From contig CM051456.1 of the NCBI GenBank assembly GCA_028274465.1, positions 101,531,348 through 101,595,347 of the forward strand: DNA of 64,000 nt. Reading direction: 5' to 3'. The position numbers and the translations under genes were made by a program. The stretch's first letter is position 1, and every line of letters begins with the position of its first letter. The notes beneath the pieces were generated by a model. That model had not been told where the DNA came from and made no database searches. It saw only the letters and a program-made list of their open reading frames with translations. Of this stretch, positions 20,663-33,149 are shown in pieces. The DNA is from Plantago ovata (Eukaryota; Streptophyta; Magnoliopsida; Lamiales; Plantaginaceae).

Positions 20663-21981
20663 TGATGAACGAGATTGTCAGACTCGAACAATCAAATAAA
20701 TTTGTTTGAAAGCCAAAGGGCAACTCACAACTACACAAAACACGTAGTGCAGAGGTAAGATGACCTCGAGTGTCGATCTCCAGGGACTAAACTAGCTTTA
20801 ACTAAATAACTATATATAATTTCAGAAAACAAATTTATCTTAAGTTGACTTAACAATATATGGAGAGAGCTGGTGATAGTATGCTCGTTCTAAGCATCAA
20901 GTTCTAATTATGCATGAAAGTGCAACTTGTACTGCCTTAAAAGTAATTCGAATTAACAAACACCAAAGACAGATTTGTAGACGTGTATTTTTAAAGCTTC
21001 CTATCTATACTAATACTTGGCTAAGGTTGTCAGTCTTAGTTCAAGCAGTACTTGCAATCGAAGATATTGAAAACGATGATCTTGAATTGTCCTAGTGTTT
21101 CTAACACTTTTCTACGAAGATATATGGCTTAGTCGGATCAAAGAATCGAATATAATCAATAAAACAAGTAAAAGACTCAGAAACTCAATCATGCATAATA
21201 TGAACCCTAGCTACGAATTCACATACTATCACCAACTAGATGCTTAGCTACTCATACCAATAATGCAATCAACAATCATAATCAAAGAAATAATGAATGG
21301 AAACATGGTTGAATTGAAAGATAAATAGCAGAATTGTGAGATACAAAGTTACCACCAAAGGTTGTCAATCTCCGGTGAATTGCTAAACTCACGAAGATCT
21401 AGCAAGGTGAGATCAATTGATGTCCAAATCTCTACTCTAGCTCCAAAATCGATAAGAAACAATAGTTCTAAGAGAAAATATACACAGAACAAGCTCTAGG
21501 GTTTAAGTCTGTAAAATAATGATGTAAGATATGAAAATTCGCAGATTTTGGAAATATATATAGCTGCTGTCGGAAAGCCCCCGGCGGACTGCCCCGTATG
21601 CGGCGGTCCATCGGACACGCGGCGGACCGCCACGTACGCGGTGGTGCGCCTGGCACGGGCAGAGTGTTGCCCGTGCCAATTTCTTCCTTCGGATCTTCGA
21701 TTTCGGCCCCTTGCACGGTTTTGAGCTTCGAAACTTGGTCTTTTGGCCTTGAAACATGTCCCGATACTCCTCGACACACCACGGGTGATCTCGTTGCACC
21801 AAAACATCATTGTTTCGCCATGATATACATCCAAAAGTGCGATTTTCACCTAAAACCTGAAAATAACAAAAGAAATGGAGACGTGACACTATTCTAACAA
21901 AATGCACTAAAATGCATGCAAAAGGATAGCTAAATTGGTGAAAAAGACCCGAATGATAGTGTAAAAAACACTGTCATCACC
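20663..21981 (-). mobile_element. solo LTR, Athila/Tat-like family, 1.3 kb
   Basis: Begins TGATGAACGAGATTGTC and ends CACTGTCATCA, flanked on both sides by the perfect 5-bp duplication CCGAC (20658-20662 and 21982-21986). It is closely similar to the solo LTR at 2243-3760. The minus orientation is inferred from the relative at 47601-52886. A TATA-like ATATATATA lies at 21553-21561. Beside it is a GC-rich block with the perfect inverted repeat GGCACGGGCA, 6-nt loop, TGCCCGTGCC (21652-21677). ORFs within it on both strands are not regarded as genes. Confidence 0.9.
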
Positions 21982-21989
21982 GACCTTTT

Positions 21990-22791
21990 TATTCTTATCC
22001 GTTTATCCCTACTTGAGATGCGTCGTGGAACAAGAAGTGCAAAAAGTTTTGGGAGAAATGCGCCAACGAAGTTGCGGGGACCATGCCGAAAGAAGAACCC
22101 TCGTGCAAAAAGTTATCCGCCAAGGATACTACTTGCCGACTGTTCGTGAAGATGCTGCCCGATTCGTGAGAAAGTGTGAGGAGTGTCAATTGCACGCCAA
22201 TATAATCAATGTTCCGTCGAAGCTCCTCATACCCATTTCCATCACTTCCCCTTTTGACATATGGGGCATCGACATAGTCGGTCATTTCCCAAGAGGCACG
22301 GGGCAAAAGAAATTCATCATTGTCGCGGTTGAATACTTTAGCAAATGGGCGGAGGTTGAAGCAGTGTCTACTATCACCGAACAAAGAGTGATGAACTTTG
22401 TATGGAGAAGCATCGTGTGTCGATTCGGCTTACCTAGAGTCCTCATCTCAGATAATGGTTCTCAGTTCTGCGGCCATAGGTTCAACGTATGGTGCAAGAA
22501 AATGAAGATTGAGAGGAGGTACACCTCAATAGGGCATCCTCAATCCAATGGGCAGACTGAAGCAGTCAACAATATCCTCGTCAACAACTTGCAAAAGTGA
22601 TTTTCTACCAACAAGGATTGGGTCGACGAGCTTGACGGAGTGGTATGGGCATACCGCACAACTTCAAAGACAGCTACAAGAGAAACTCCCTTCTCTCTAG
22701 TTTATGGTTCCGAAGCGGTCATACCAGTAGAAGTGGTTGTAGAAACCCTCAGGATCCAAGGGTATCAACCTAAGGACAATCATACCGAGTG
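21990..22791 (+). pseudogene. pol: integrase of the Tat-type gypsy element
   Basis: The piece starts with YPYLRCV and the H2C2 zinc-binding region (GDHAERRTL, FVRKCEECQLHANI). The integrase core follows, with its three catalytic residues in context: GIDIVGHF, LISDNGSQF and HPQSNGQTEAVN. A stop falls at about 22598, after which the frame continues [15 protein letters not shown] and [17 protein letters not shown]. At 22791 it is cut by a reverse-oriented family C LTR; the C-terminal domain resumes at 35711. It belongs to the same element as the RT at 3761-5370. Confidence 0.85.
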
Positions 22792-23888
22792 TGTAACGGT
22801 ATCGGTTTTTAAGAACAAAATAATTTTTTGAAAAGAGAAAATCCAAAATAATTTTAAAACAACGGTCGGCAATAAATGCCATAATAATATTTGACGCGCA
22901 CAACGCTAACTGAATCAAGTAAATATCCAACGGTAATTTAGAAATCAAATGGATAACAACTATTGAAGACAGTGAAAAGTTTCGTCTTCTTACTTTGAAA
23001 TAAATTCCCAAAGACACCCCAGACCCTTCTCTCAGTCGCTGGCATCCTACTCGCGTGCATCCTCAGTAGTGTCTGGAAGGAAGGAATTTTGAAAACAAAG
23101 AGAGTGTGAGATAAAGGATCTCAGTGAGGTTCTAAGTTAACAAACAGAAAGTAAACAGTTTTTGAAATCAAAATCCTTTTCAGCAGATAATATAACAAAC
23201 AGAACAGATAACAGAACAGAAAGACATAACAGATAAGTCGAAGTCCGTTGGTGCAGCCCGCCTTATTGCTCCTACTCCCAATAGCCCTTATAGCTCCCTC
23301 CAGAGGGTATACAACTCCGGACAGAAACAGAAACCCCCGTGTACTTTGGGGAAACAGAACCTACGACCCTAATAGACCTCAGCGACTTCTGCATCGCGCC
23401 TAAAAGGGATTAGACTAGGCAATAATCAAGCAAACCCGATAGTCCTCTACTACCCAAGCCTATCTAATTACGACCTAATCGACCGGTCACACAGAAACAG
23501 ACAGAACAGATACAGAACAAACAGATACGGAGAATCAAACATCGAGAAGTGTTCCTGCAGAAAAGTTAATCCAGAACAGAGTAGCAATAAACAAGGAAAG
23601 TAAATAGTCATACTTAGGACTTAGTTACTTTTACGCGGAAGCATACATTAAAATATTATATATAGTAATAGATACAGATTGTCACAGCCTTCTAGTTTTT
23701 CGCAAATAGATAAGTTTAGGGGTGAACACTCACCTTAAACTTGCAAGCAAAGATCCTCAAAAGCACAGCGAGTTAAGAGCTATCGGTCGGAGAACCTAAA
23801 CAGGGAGTATCTAGTTACGAACTACAAGTCGAACAAAAGCTAAACGAATGAAAGTAAAAAAATGTCGGTAAAGAAGTGGCAAAGGAGG

Positions 23889-23942
23889 GGCTCGAACTCG
23901 GGACCTCTAAGTTAGTCACACAACCCTTAACCAACTAAGCTA
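23889..23942 (-). other. tRNA-like box A/box B module in the family C LTR
   Basis: Read on the minus strand it shows TAGCTTAGTTGG, a perfect fit to the internal Pol III box A pattern. About 30 nt later comes GAGTTCGAGCC, a near fit to box B. The acceptor and T stems do not pair well, so it is not a working tRNA gene. The same module occurs at 38547-38600 and, weaker, at 43414-43470 and 20590-20637. Confidence 0.45.
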
Positions 23943-25109
23943 GAAGGTAAATCATTATTCAATTCACCAAAACAGAAACTAATAACTTACTAGCTTTTAG
24001 AAAACAATTTAAACTCAGATTTCAGAATTACCAAAATACCCTCAACAGTAAATTGCAAAACAATACTACAGTTTCAACATACTTCAGGATAGTCCTTAAA
24101 AGAAGCTCGTTTTAACAGTTTAGTCCAGAGGTTGTGAACTTACTAAATTACCCTTAACAATAATTGCTGAAAAGTCCTTTTTAACTTTCGAAAAGTAAAA
24201 ACAAGTCCAACAAGTCTCGAAACATGCACCATAGTCTATACAAAACCATAATTCTCCTAATCTAGTCCTCTATCGGTCAACATTGGTCAAAACACAATTA
24301 AAAAGGGTCCTTAATTTCCAGAAATCTCAAAAAGGTCCTCACAAGTTTCAATTATTATCATTTCAGTCCTCAAGTTTATCAAATTACAAAATCAGAGTCC
24401 AGGTCAGTCACCATATGGTCAAACTGTCCACATTGGTCAAAATCTAAATGTCAAGTTCAACAGTCTGTCCAAAACAACACAACACAGATCCTTAACTATC
24501 CTAACCCAAGTTCGAGTCTAGTCCAGGTTCAGTCGAGGTCCAGTAATAAGGCCAGAATAACGTCGGGGTAAAACGGGAATTAAAGAAAATAAAAAAACGA
24601 AAAGAAGATAAGGATTCAAATTTACCTTGAACGAACAGAGATAAATGGAACGAGTGGATTTAATCGAACAGAAACAAAGCAAGAATTCGAACAACACAGA
24701 GCACAGTACGGGTCGACACTGAAACGGCATAAACCAACAAATTAAGAAACCGAAAACAAGATCTCAATTGAGATGCCAGTCAATAAATCAAAACTGAGCC
24801 GAACGGAGCTTACCGGGAAGTATGGGATCAGAACGGAGCCGGGACGGTTCGGGAACGGACCGGACAGAAACGACGACAAGAGACGGAGTAGAGAGGCGGC
24901 GCGGTTGAAATGGGCACAGGAACGGAGCGGTACAGCGGACGGCGCGAACGAAACGGCACGGCGCGTGGCTTGAACGGGCGAAACGGCGGCGAGCGAATCG
25001 GCACGGCGGATCGGGATCGGAGAAGAACGGAGCAGCTCACACTCTCGAACTGAATAGAACAAGGGCGACCCGGTTTGGTTGGGGACGAACGACGGTGATG
25101 GGGTCCGAT

Positions 25110-27199
25110 TGTAAGAAAATATGGTCAGAGACCCCTAGGGTACGCAGCGGAATTTTAAAAAAATTTCTTAACATACTGGTTAATTGATTATGCATATGTC
25201 GTATATATATAAACACGTCAATTAGAAGACTAACTTTACTTCCAAAGCAGCTTCCAAGTCTTCGTAATAATCCGGTGTATCTTCTCCTTCGTCGAAGTCG
25301 AAGATATCTACAATACTCTGTATATCTGCAAGACCATAAGAGTTAGTTTCCAGCTCCTAGAACCTCAACCTTGGTATCCACGGATGAACAGCCTAGGAAG
25401 AATGCTAGGATATTCTTTATGTGACCAAGAAGACGGGGCGGCAATTCCCTCCGGTGGCGGTGTGCGCGCCCGTGTGGCTAAGGGGAGGAGGGGAGAGTTT
25501 TTATTTTCTCTAAGAAAACTGGGTGGAATAACTGTGTATCAAAATCACACGTAAAATCGTCTATAAAACTCTCTCCAATAGTCTACTATATATAGTAGTC
25601 TATAGAAGCCTAAAGCATAAGCAATTAGACTTCGTAAAGGAATAAGAATCTAATTCTTATCGCACAAGGAAACCAATATCAAGTCTAGATTCATTCCTAA
25701 TCAAATCAAAACTCAATCAGGAAAATCTAACTTATCCCTTGGACTTCTAATAGAGGAAGAAGTCGAACTCCTTCCCCTATTCTGCCACGCGCGCGCGCGC
25801 GCCTGTCCTACCGGACGTGGGTCCCACTTTTGGGACCCACATATATTTCTAAGGCAATCCAAACTCCCAGTAGATTTTTTCCCAAGTGCATATGTTAATT
25901 CTAAATTAACATATCCTTTACAATCAAACCTCCATTATATTTCAAAAATATAATCTTTAATTGTATTTACATAAAATACAATTACTTAGCCAATTCAATT
26001 AATAATTCCAAATCATTAATTGAGCCACCAATTATTATAATTAATTCCAAATCAATTATAATCCATCAATCACAATTAATTCCAAATTGATTGCGATTCC
26101 ATCTTCAAGGATATCCTGATAGGCTGAATCACCACATAGTGTGACCCATAGGGCCTCACCGTATTAAACAAGTCCTAGACTAGGCAACATGGAATTCCTA
26201 GACGGTTCCATTTGCAATATTAATACGTGAGGACGTTTGAGAGGTTTCTCAAAGCTAACCCTTTCGTTGCGAAGCCTGTTGCGCTCAACGCGGCGATGGT
26301 AACGTCCCTTCATCTGACTTGCTCGGATGTATCTAGGATCGATGAAGTGTCTATCCCAATAATACATCCACGGGCGTCTCATGGAGTTGTTTGGTTAAGA
26401 TATACTTATGACCATCATAATATATCATTTGCACTGGCCAGTGACTTTACCAACACAACTATGCAGACTACTAGCAGTGCTCTCCTGTGCTACACTTGAG
26501 AGATGAATCCTTCACAGAATCACTTATCACCCCCATTTGTATTTAGCCATAATCCTGGATCGTTTCATAGGTCAACTGCTTATTCAGAGCTGACATCGAC
26601 GGGTCCACCAAGGATATGGAGCAACAAATGTTATGATAAAGTCCTGTAAGTACAAAGGACGAATGACATCACTTCGACAACTCACCGGTTCCCATAGACA
26701 CGTCGGTGTAGAGTATACATCGATGGGAGTGTCCGGTGGGTACTTCCATTGTTCGATAAAGCTTCTTCGAACAACTATGCGCAGTTATGGGAACGTTCCT
26801 TGATTGTCCAACAATCCGTTCCGTGGCCGTGGGATCGGCTCACACTTGCTCCAACAAGTATAACCTCCACGCATACTAGTCTTGTCAGGTTCATCAGACC
26901 CCCACATCCGAGATGTACCACGACTAGGGAGAGTTTGGGATAGATGATAACTCACATAGCTCCCACTAACTGTGTGATCGGTCATCTATCCGAGGGGACA
27001 TGTTCAGTATCAATACAGACAGCAATATAGATATGACATGCTGCAGCCTGGTGTAATATAAATATGAAAGCGATACTCAACAGTAAAAATGAAACAAACA
27101 TATATTATATTACGTTGACCTGTGTAATAGTACATATATGTCCTCTACAAGGGCACCATGCCCTTAATAAGGACTGTCTCTAGGACATATACACTATCA
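25110..27199 (-). repeat. 3' LTR of the copia element
   Basis: Begins TGTAAGAAAATATGG and ends ACACTATCA on the plus strand. It contains a palindrome around a TATA-like core (TCTACTATATATAGTAG, about 25582-25598) and a (GC)n run at about 25787-25802. ORFs such as 26227-26499 recur in the other LTR and are not genes. Confidence 0.93.
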
Positions 27200-27215
27200 A
27201 TCTCCCACTTGGACT
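27200..27215 (-). other. polypurine tract of the copia element
   Basis: On the minus strand CAAGTGGGAGA directly precedes the 3' LTR. This is where plus-strand DNA synthesis would be primed. Confidence 0.75.
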
Positions 27216-27219
27216 AGAG

Positions 27220-30200
27220 CTAGTCACCTTTATGCCTAATGCCTAGATTAGCATAATGTCTTAAGTGGACTTCCACTGATAAGACCTTGGTGAAAGGATC
27301 TGCCACGTTGTCCGCGGTTGAGACACGTTCTATACTAACTTCTCCTCTATCTATGATCTCACGTATAACGTGATATTTTCTAAGTACATGTTTGTTCTTG
27401 TTTGTAGATCTAGGCTCCCTAGCTTGAGCGACGGCGCCCGTATTGTCACAATAAATCGTTATTGGACTGGGAGCAGGAACAACCCTCAATTCCTTCAAGA
27501 ACTCTGAAATCCAGACAACTTCTTTCGATGCTTCTGATACAGCAATGTACTCGGCCTCTGTGGATGAGTCAGCAATTGTGGCTTGCTTAGAGCTCTTCCA
27601 ACAGACAGCTCCTTCGTTCAATTTGAATACGTATCCTGTCTGTGACTTAAAGTCATCATGATCTGATTCAAATCCAGCGTCGACATACCCAGACATCTTC
27701 AATTCTGGTTCTCCACCAAACACCAAGAACATCTCTTTAGTCCGTCTAAGGTACTTAAGAATGTTCTTCACAGCAGTCCAGTGAGGTGCTCCTGGATTCT
27801 GTTGGTGTCGACAAGTGACACTAAGCGCATATGCCACATCGGGCCTTGTGCAATTCATTGCATACATTATAGACCCTACTGCCGAAGCATAGGGTACACG
27901 ACTCATTGCATTTCTTTCTTCATCAGTTTTAGGACCATCCTTAACTGATAAGACAATCCCATGCCTAGCTGGGAGAAAGCCTCTCTTTGAGTCGTCCATC
28001 TTATAACGCTTCAGTATTTTGTCGATGTAGGTGGACTGTGTCATTCCCAACATCCTCTTGGATCTATCTCTAAAGATCTTGATCCCTAGGATGTAGTTCG
28101 CTTCACCCAAGTCCTTCATCGAGAAGGTACTTGATAACCAAACTTTAGTCTCTTCTAGCATAGAGACATTGTTTCCCATGATCAAAATGTCATCTACATA
28201 AATGATCATGAAAACAACTCCTTTGTCGCTGTGTCTCGCATAGACACAGGGATCTTCCTTGCTTCTGATGAAGTCAAACGATTTGACAGCTTCATCAAAG
28301 CGGATATTCCAGCTCCTTGACGCTTGCTTTAGCCCATAGATGGATCTTTGTAATTTGCATACAGCAGTTGGCCTGGTTTTACTAATAAAACCTTCCGGCT
28401 GTACCATATAGACCTCTTCCTCAAGGTTGCCATTGAGGAAGGCTGTCTTTACATCCATCTGCCAGATTTCATAATCATAGTAGGCAGCTATCGCAAGTAG
28501 AATTCGAATGGACTTCAATTTTGCTACTGGTGAAAAGGTTTCATCGTAATCGATGCCATACCTTTGCGTGTAGCCTTTTGCCACAAGCCTAGCTTTGTGC
28601 GTCTGTACCTTGCCATCGGCATCTGTCTTTCTTTTAAAGACCCATTTGCACCCAATTGGTCTAACCCCTTGGGGCAAGTCTACCAAGTTCCAAACTTTGT
28701 TCTGGTACATTGAATCCATTTCTAATTCCATGGCCTCTTGCCATTTGTCTGAGTCAATATCAATTATTGCCTCTTTGTAGGTCTCGGGATCTTCCCGATC
28801 TGATAAACCGACATCAAGTTCACTGATGTCTTCTATCATAAGGCTTTGCTTCTGAGGTCCTCTAAGGATCTTCTTCGACCTACGGAGCTCGACTTGTTCT
28901 GGTGCTTTTCTTTTCTGGCTTCGTGTAACACGAACATTATCAGTGGGTACTGATGCAGCTGGTCGTTGGGCGCGACCCTGTTCCCTTGCGGGAGGCTGCT
29001 CTTGTGCAACTTGTTGCACAGGTTGGTTGACAACGGGTTCTACAGGTGTGGTTTCAACTGTTGATCTAATCACAGGACTCCCACTGACTATGACATGCCT
29101 AGCAAGTGTCATATCATCACCCTTGTCTGCTTTGAAAGCTCCCACTGAACTTGAGTCCAAATCAGAATATTTAAAGACCTCATGTTCGCGCGTGTCAAAG
29201 TCTTGAATTTCTTCAAGTTCTATCATATCATCTAACCTCTCTTCTTCGAGGTATTCAGCTTCTAAAAACTTCACGTTTCTAGACACGATCACCTTGTGAT
29301 CTTCAGCATGATAGAATTCATAGCCTCTCGTCTGACGAGGATAGCCTATGAAATATACTTTGACACCCTTGGCATCTAACTTATCAGTGAGCATCAGCTT
29401 GACTATCGCAGGACAGTCCCAGGGTCTAAGATAGCCTAGTGAAGGCTTCTTTCCCTTCCATAACTCATAAGGAGTTTTCTCCACTGATTTAGATGGTACA
29501 CGGTTCAGAATGTAGATTGCAGTTTGTAGTGCATATCCCCACAGATACTTTGGAAGAGTCGAGAATCCAATCATTGATCTTACCATGTCTAACAGGGTTC
29601 GATTCCTCCTCTCAGACACACCGTTTAACTGTGGTGTTCCAGGAGGAGTCCATTGCGATTGAATCCCATTTTCCTTCAAGTAATCGATAAATTCTTCACT
29701 AAGGTATTCACCTCCTCGATCCGATCGAAGAGTGACTATCCTTAGGTTCAATTCATTCTCGACCTCATTCCTAAACTCCTTGAATTTCCCAAAGGTCTCG
29801 GATTTATTCTTCATAAGAAAGATATATCCATACCTTGAGAAATCGTCACTAAAGGTAACGAAGTAAGGATAATCCCCACGTGCATGAACTTTAAACGGTC
29901 CACATACATCGGTATGTATGAGCTCTAAGCAGCGAGTGGCACGAACACCTTGTCCAACAAAAGGTTTGTTCGTCATCTTACCCTTAACACAAGATTCACA
30001 TGTACCATATGATTCGAAATCAAATGGTTCTAAGTAGTCCAACTTCCTTAGTCTTTGAATCCGTGTTTCATTGATATGGCCTAGCCTACAATGCCATAGA
30101 TAAGATGGATTATTCGTCTTACTTGAAGACGGTTGTTTGTTATGTATTTGAAATAAAGGTTGACTACTTTGCAAAATATATAAACCATTCACCAAGCGAG

Positions 30201-31434
30201 CCTTTCCATAATACTGATCATTTAATGAAAAATAACAAGTATTATTCGCAAATCGAAAGGAAAAACCCATATTGTCTAACAATGGAATGGAAATAATATT
30301 TCTGACAATGGATGGAACAAAATAAACATTATCAAGTTCTAAACATTGTCCCGAAGGTAAATCTATCTTGCTGCGTCCAACGCGTTTGGCTTCAACTGGA
30401 TTGTCGTTCCCAACATGCAAGTCGATTTCACCTCGCTTGACTAGCCTGTGATCAATTAGCCCCTGCACATTATTACAAATGTGTGAGCCACATGCTGTAT
30501 CTAATACCCAACCATTGGAGTCAAAAGTAGTCATGTTCATTTCAATAACAAACATACCTGAGCTAGAAGCTGATGACTTCTTGGCCTGATCTGCCCTAAG
30601 CTTAGGGCAATCTTTCTTCCAATGTCCTTTCTGCTTATAGAAAAGACATTCATCTGTGCGCACCGTTCCGCTTCTCTTGAACTTCCTTTTCTGGTTCGGA
30701 CGCTTAGGCTTATCACTCCAAGTGTTAGCCTTGGCTCCCGACTTTCCCTTACCCTTAGCACCTTTGCTTTTCGGGTTCGAGTTAGACGGTTGCCCAACAA
30801 GCATGATCGACTTTTCCTTCTTAGGAAGAGTTTGATCATATGTCTTCAGCAGATTATGAAGTTCAGGCAGTGTGACGTCTTTCGCATTCATCGTGTAATT
30901 AATGATGAACTGCGAATACGAACTCGGCAATGATTGAAGGACAAAGATCACCATGATCTCGTTCTCTAGCTTAACGCCGGCATTGGCAAGCTTTTCAAAG
31001 AGACCAATCATTTTGAGAACATGCTCAGACATGTTCCCTCCTTCACTGAGCTTGCACCTGTGTATGTCTTTGATCAAATCAAATTCAACACTTCTAGCTG
31101 TCTTCTTAAAGAGCGACTCAAGATGTTTCAACATCTCATACGGCAACATGCTTTCATGTTGCCTCTGCAGCTCATTGCTCATTGCCGCCAGCATAATACA
31201 CTGCGCGGACTTAGCATCCTCAAGATGCTTATCAGACCTTGCCTTGTTGGCTTGATTCCAAGCAGCAACCTGATCGGCAGTCTGATTTTCGGGGCACACG
31301 GGAATGACCTCGTCCAAGACGTACTCAATCTTTTCGTACCTCAGCACCAAACGTATATTCCTGATCCAATCTAGAAAGTTTGGTCCGGTTAAAATTTGCT
31401 TCTCCAAGACAGCACGGAGCGAGATACTCGCCAT
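27220..31434 (-). CDS. gag-pol: copia gag-pol polyprotein, single open frame
   Basis: About 1404 residues. I take the start at 31434 ([13 protein letters not shown]) rather than the longer frame, because copia gags of this type begin LTGPNFLDW a few residues after Met. Gag spans residues 1-250. A zinc knuckle lies near residue 261 ([14 protein letters not shown]), where the second cysteine of C-x2-C-x4-H-x4-C is Tyr. The protease lies near 310 with DTACGSHIC, where DTG is usual. The GAG-pre-integrase HHCC is present. The integrase triad is D about 508 (HTDVCGPF), D about 571 (RSDRGGEY) and E about 608 (NGVSERRNR). RT has YVDD near 1080, and RNase H near 1248 has STEAEYIA and YCDNTGA. No stops or frameshifts. 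The two substitutions may make it dependent on another copy, otherwise it looks complete. Confidence 0.92.
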   Translation of the reverse strand: MASISLRAVLEKQILTGPNFLDWIRNIRLVLRYEKIEYVLDEVIPVCPENQTADQVAAWNQANKARSDKHLEDAKSAQCIMLAAMSNELQRQHESMLPYEMLKHLESLFKKTARSVEFDLIKDIHRCKLSEGGNMSEHVLKMIGLFEKLANAGVKLENEIMVIFVLQSLPSSYSQFIINYTMNAKDVTLPELHNLLKTYDQTLPKKEKSIMLVGQPSNSNPKSKGAKGKGKSGAKANTWSDKPKRPNQKRKFKRSGTVRTDECLFYKQKGHWKKDCPKLRADQAKKSSASSSGMFVIEMNMTTFDSNGWVLDTACGSHICNNVQGLIDHRLVKRGEIDLHVGNDNPVEAKRVGRSKIDLPSGQCLELDNVYFVPSIVRNIISIPLLDNMGFSFRFANNTCYFSLNDQYYGKARLVNGLYILQSSQPLFQIHNKQPSSSKTNNPSYLWHCRLGHINETRIQRLRKLDYLEPFDFESYGTCESCVKGKMTNKPFVGQGVRATRCLELIHTDVCGPFKVHARGDYPYFVTFSDDFSRYGYIFLMKNKSETFGKFKEFRNEVENELNLRIVTLRSDRGGEYLSEEFIDYLKENGIQSQWTPPGTPQLNGVSERRNRTLLDMVRSMIGFSTLPKYLWGYALQTAIYILNRVPSKSVEKTPYELWKGKKPSLGYLRPWDCPAIVKLMLTDKLDAKGVKVYFIGYPRQTRGYEFYHAEDHKVIVSRNVKFLEAEYLEEERLDDMIELEEIQDFDTREHEVFKYSDLDSSSVGAFKADKGDDMTLARHVIVSGSPVIRSTVETTPVEPVVNQPVQQVAQEQPPAREQGRAQRPAASVPTDNVRVTRSQKRKAPEQVELRRSKKILRGPQKQSLMIEDISELDVGLSDREDPETYKEAIIDIDSDKWQEAMELEMDSMYQNKVWNLVDLPQGVRPIGCKWVFKRKTDADGKVQTHKARLVAKGYTQRYGIDYDETFSPVAKLKSIRILLAIAAYYDYEIWQMDVKTAFLNGNLEEEVYMVQPEGFISKTRPTAVCKLQRSIYGLKQASRSWNIRFDEAVKSFDFIRSKEDPCVYARHSDKGVVFMIIYVDDILIMGNNVSMLEETKVWLSSTFSMKDLGEANYILGIKIFRDRSKRMLGMTQSTYIDKILKRYKMDDSKRGFLPARHGIVLSVKDGPKTDEERNAMSRVPYASAVGSIMYAMNCTRPDVAYALSVTCRHQQNPGAPHWTAVKNILKYLRRTKEMFLVFGGEPELKMSGYVDAGFESDHDDFKSQTGYVFKLNEGAVCWKSSKQATIADSSTEAEYIAVSEASKEVVWISEFLKELRVVPAPSPITIYCDNTGAVAQAREPRSTNKNKHVLRKYHVIREIIDRGEVSIERVSTADNVADPFTKVLSVEVHLRHYANLGIRHKGD

Positions 31435-32023
31435 ATCTAATATCCTAAGGAGAAATATTATAGAACGAAAACAATAAATCAACTATTGAAATATCATTTC
31501 TAAATACACAGTCAACATAACTAAACAACAAGGTCCTTTAGCTGTTTAGCTCCCACTATTTTCACATATGCTTGCCCCCACAACAAACATACGGGTAATG
31601 TTCAACAAGTTACCGTATTGGCCAAGATCCAAATCCATATTATGCCATACTCCAACGGTGGCTGGTCGCATAGCATAATATGACCGGTAGGACTAGTAAG
31701 ACTATCCAATTGCGTCACGCAACTCTTGGTTGTTAAATCTAATTTAACCCGATGCCCTACATATTGCACCTATCGAGGTCGCTAGATACAATATGCAGTA
31801 AGTCATAACCATAGGCTTACTCTAATTTGACGATTACTGCGAGTCTTGTAAGACGAGGTCGCCAATACAAGAAAACGCAATGAAAGTTCAAAATTAAAGC
31901 ACCCTATGGAAAGCATCTCAGAAATACATATATTTATATATATATATATATATACATATTTCCGTACTTATATTGGTTGGGGCTTGTAGCTTGAGGGTTG
32001 TTATCAGTCATCTACAAACAAAT

Positions 32024-32176
32024 AAGGGCGCCGCCTACCCATCATGCATGAACGGTCTACACGTAATGGATGCCGCCTATCCATTCTAGTTCTAAACGCG
32101 GTCAAGCATATAATGGGTGTCGCCTACCCATACATAAATATGCGGTCCGACATATAAGAGGGCGCCGCCTACCCTC
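32024..32176 (-). repeat. four tandem 19-nt hairpins with constant loop, each followed by a CGGTC box
   Basis: Hairpins at 32024-32042, 32066-32084, 32113-32131 and 32158-32176. On the plus strand the stems are ATGGAT/ATCCAT, ATGGGT/ACCCAT, GAGGGC/ACCCTC and a slightly mismatched AAGGGC/ACCCAT. All enclose GCCGCCT or GTCGCCT. Stem bases change in pairs while the loop stays, and a CGGTC motif follows each at similar distance. Unit length is about 45 nt. Confidence 0.75.
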
Positions 32177-32643
32177 ACATGCATAGCGGTCGAACGGAAT
32201 GTAAAAACATGGTATTTAAACATGCATTGTCAAACAATAGCATATAGAGAATATGAAACAAGTAGTAGCCTATGTGGATGACAAATGACTTCATAATTTC
32301 ATTATGAAAATTATAATGCCATACTTATAATCTCTATGAAATAATTGAAAATTTGGACTAGATTGAACATTCGAAAATTCTATTGACCAAGTAGCAATTT
32401 TCGAAAACCCGAAGGACTTAATTGTAATTTTAAAAACCTTAGAGGTGTTAAATCTAAAATTCAAAAGTAGAAGGACTAATTTGCAATAAACAATAAATTG
32501 ATAAATTACAAATAAGCCCTTTAATTTATCCTAATTAAATTTAACGCCTCTAGTTTAAAACAATTACAATTAAATCATATTTATATTCCAAATATAAAAT
32601 TCAATCCTCAAAACTTTCAAAATTCGATTTTGGGTCCAACCCG

Positions 32644-32648
<5 letters not shown>

Positions 32649-32689
<41 letters not shown>

Positions 32690-32861
32690 TAAACGTGGGA
32701 CGAGACCTAGTCCCGCCCCCTCCCGGTGCCCGCGGCCCCGGGCGCTTAAACGTGGGACGGGACCTAGTCCCGCCCCCTCCCGGTGCCCGCGGCCCCGGGC
32801 GCTTAAATGTGGGACGGGACCTAGTCCCGCCCCCTCCCGGTGCCCGCGGCACGCGGGTACC
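32649..32861. repeat. (TA)n run followed by three GC-rich 57-bp tandem repeats
   Basis: An alternating AT tract ends at about 32686. The 57-bp units begin AAACGTGGGACG at 32691 and 32748, and AAATGTGGGACG at 32805; the last unit is diverged after CCCGCGGC. Each contains GGGACCTAGTCCC-like inverted sequence. Sharply GC-rich inside an AT-rich element. Confidence 0.85.
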
Positions 32862-33149
32862 GGACGCCGCGGGTGCAGGCGCCCGGCGCCCCAGGCCCCG
32901 GGCACCTGCGGCCGCCGGCGCCCGGGCGCCTGCGTCTCGCAGGCGCCGCCGGCCGCCGCTTGCGTCGCGCAAGCGGCCCCGGTCAAAAAATATATATATT
33001 TAAATTTCTTTTTTTTTTTGAAAAATATAAATTCTAAATTTATATAAAAACAAAACTTTTGAAAATCGAATTCATCACAGAATCAATTGCATCCACATAT
33101 CTACAAAATCATACAATATATATACGTATATACGTAATCAATTAACCTC

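Larger units (their letters stand above)
5370..21990 (+). mobile_element. decayed internal fragment of a family C gypsy LTR, split by two insertions
   Basis: The pieces 5370-6143, 20207-20662 and 21982 to about 21990 align, by eye, with the interior of the complete family C LTR at 37031-39693. They share the CATCATCA-rich stretch, the GTTCCGTT-rich stretch, repeated phrases of the TTTTACCC and GGTAATTT kind, and a GAGTTCGAACCC box followed by CCACTTCTTCACCGACC. The first and last parts of the LTR are absent and no target duplication is seen, so this looks like a truncated old copy that replaced the RNase H/integrase junction of the Tat-type element. It is much more diverged than the other family C copies. 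Exact ends are uncertain by tens of bases. ORFs at 5176-5776 are LTR sequence, not genes. Confidence 0.65.
31435..33149 (-). other. copia 5' leader between primer site and gag
   Basis: 1.7 kb without a credible gene. It holds, from the primer site towards gag: a GC-rich block with 57-bp tandem repeats (32691-32861), a (TA)n run (32649-32686), and a four-unit hairpin array (32024-32176). ORFs 32570-33003 are translations of the GC-rich repeats. The leader is the region where packaging and dimerisation signals would be expected. Confidence 0.7.

Noticed and set aside
23889-23942. Functional tRNA gene
   Set aside because: Box A and B are present, but acceptor and T stems do not pair and no terminator fits; kept only as a tRNA-like module.
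26227-26499. A 90-residue ORF repeated at 34284-34556
   Set aside because: It lies at the same place in both LTRs of the copia element and shows no known domain; repetition follows from LTR duplication.
32570-33003. Overlapping ORFs of 102-138 residues rich in Gly, Pro, Arg
   Set aside because: They translate a GC-rich 57-bp tandem repeat and an AT run on both strands, which gives open frames by composition.
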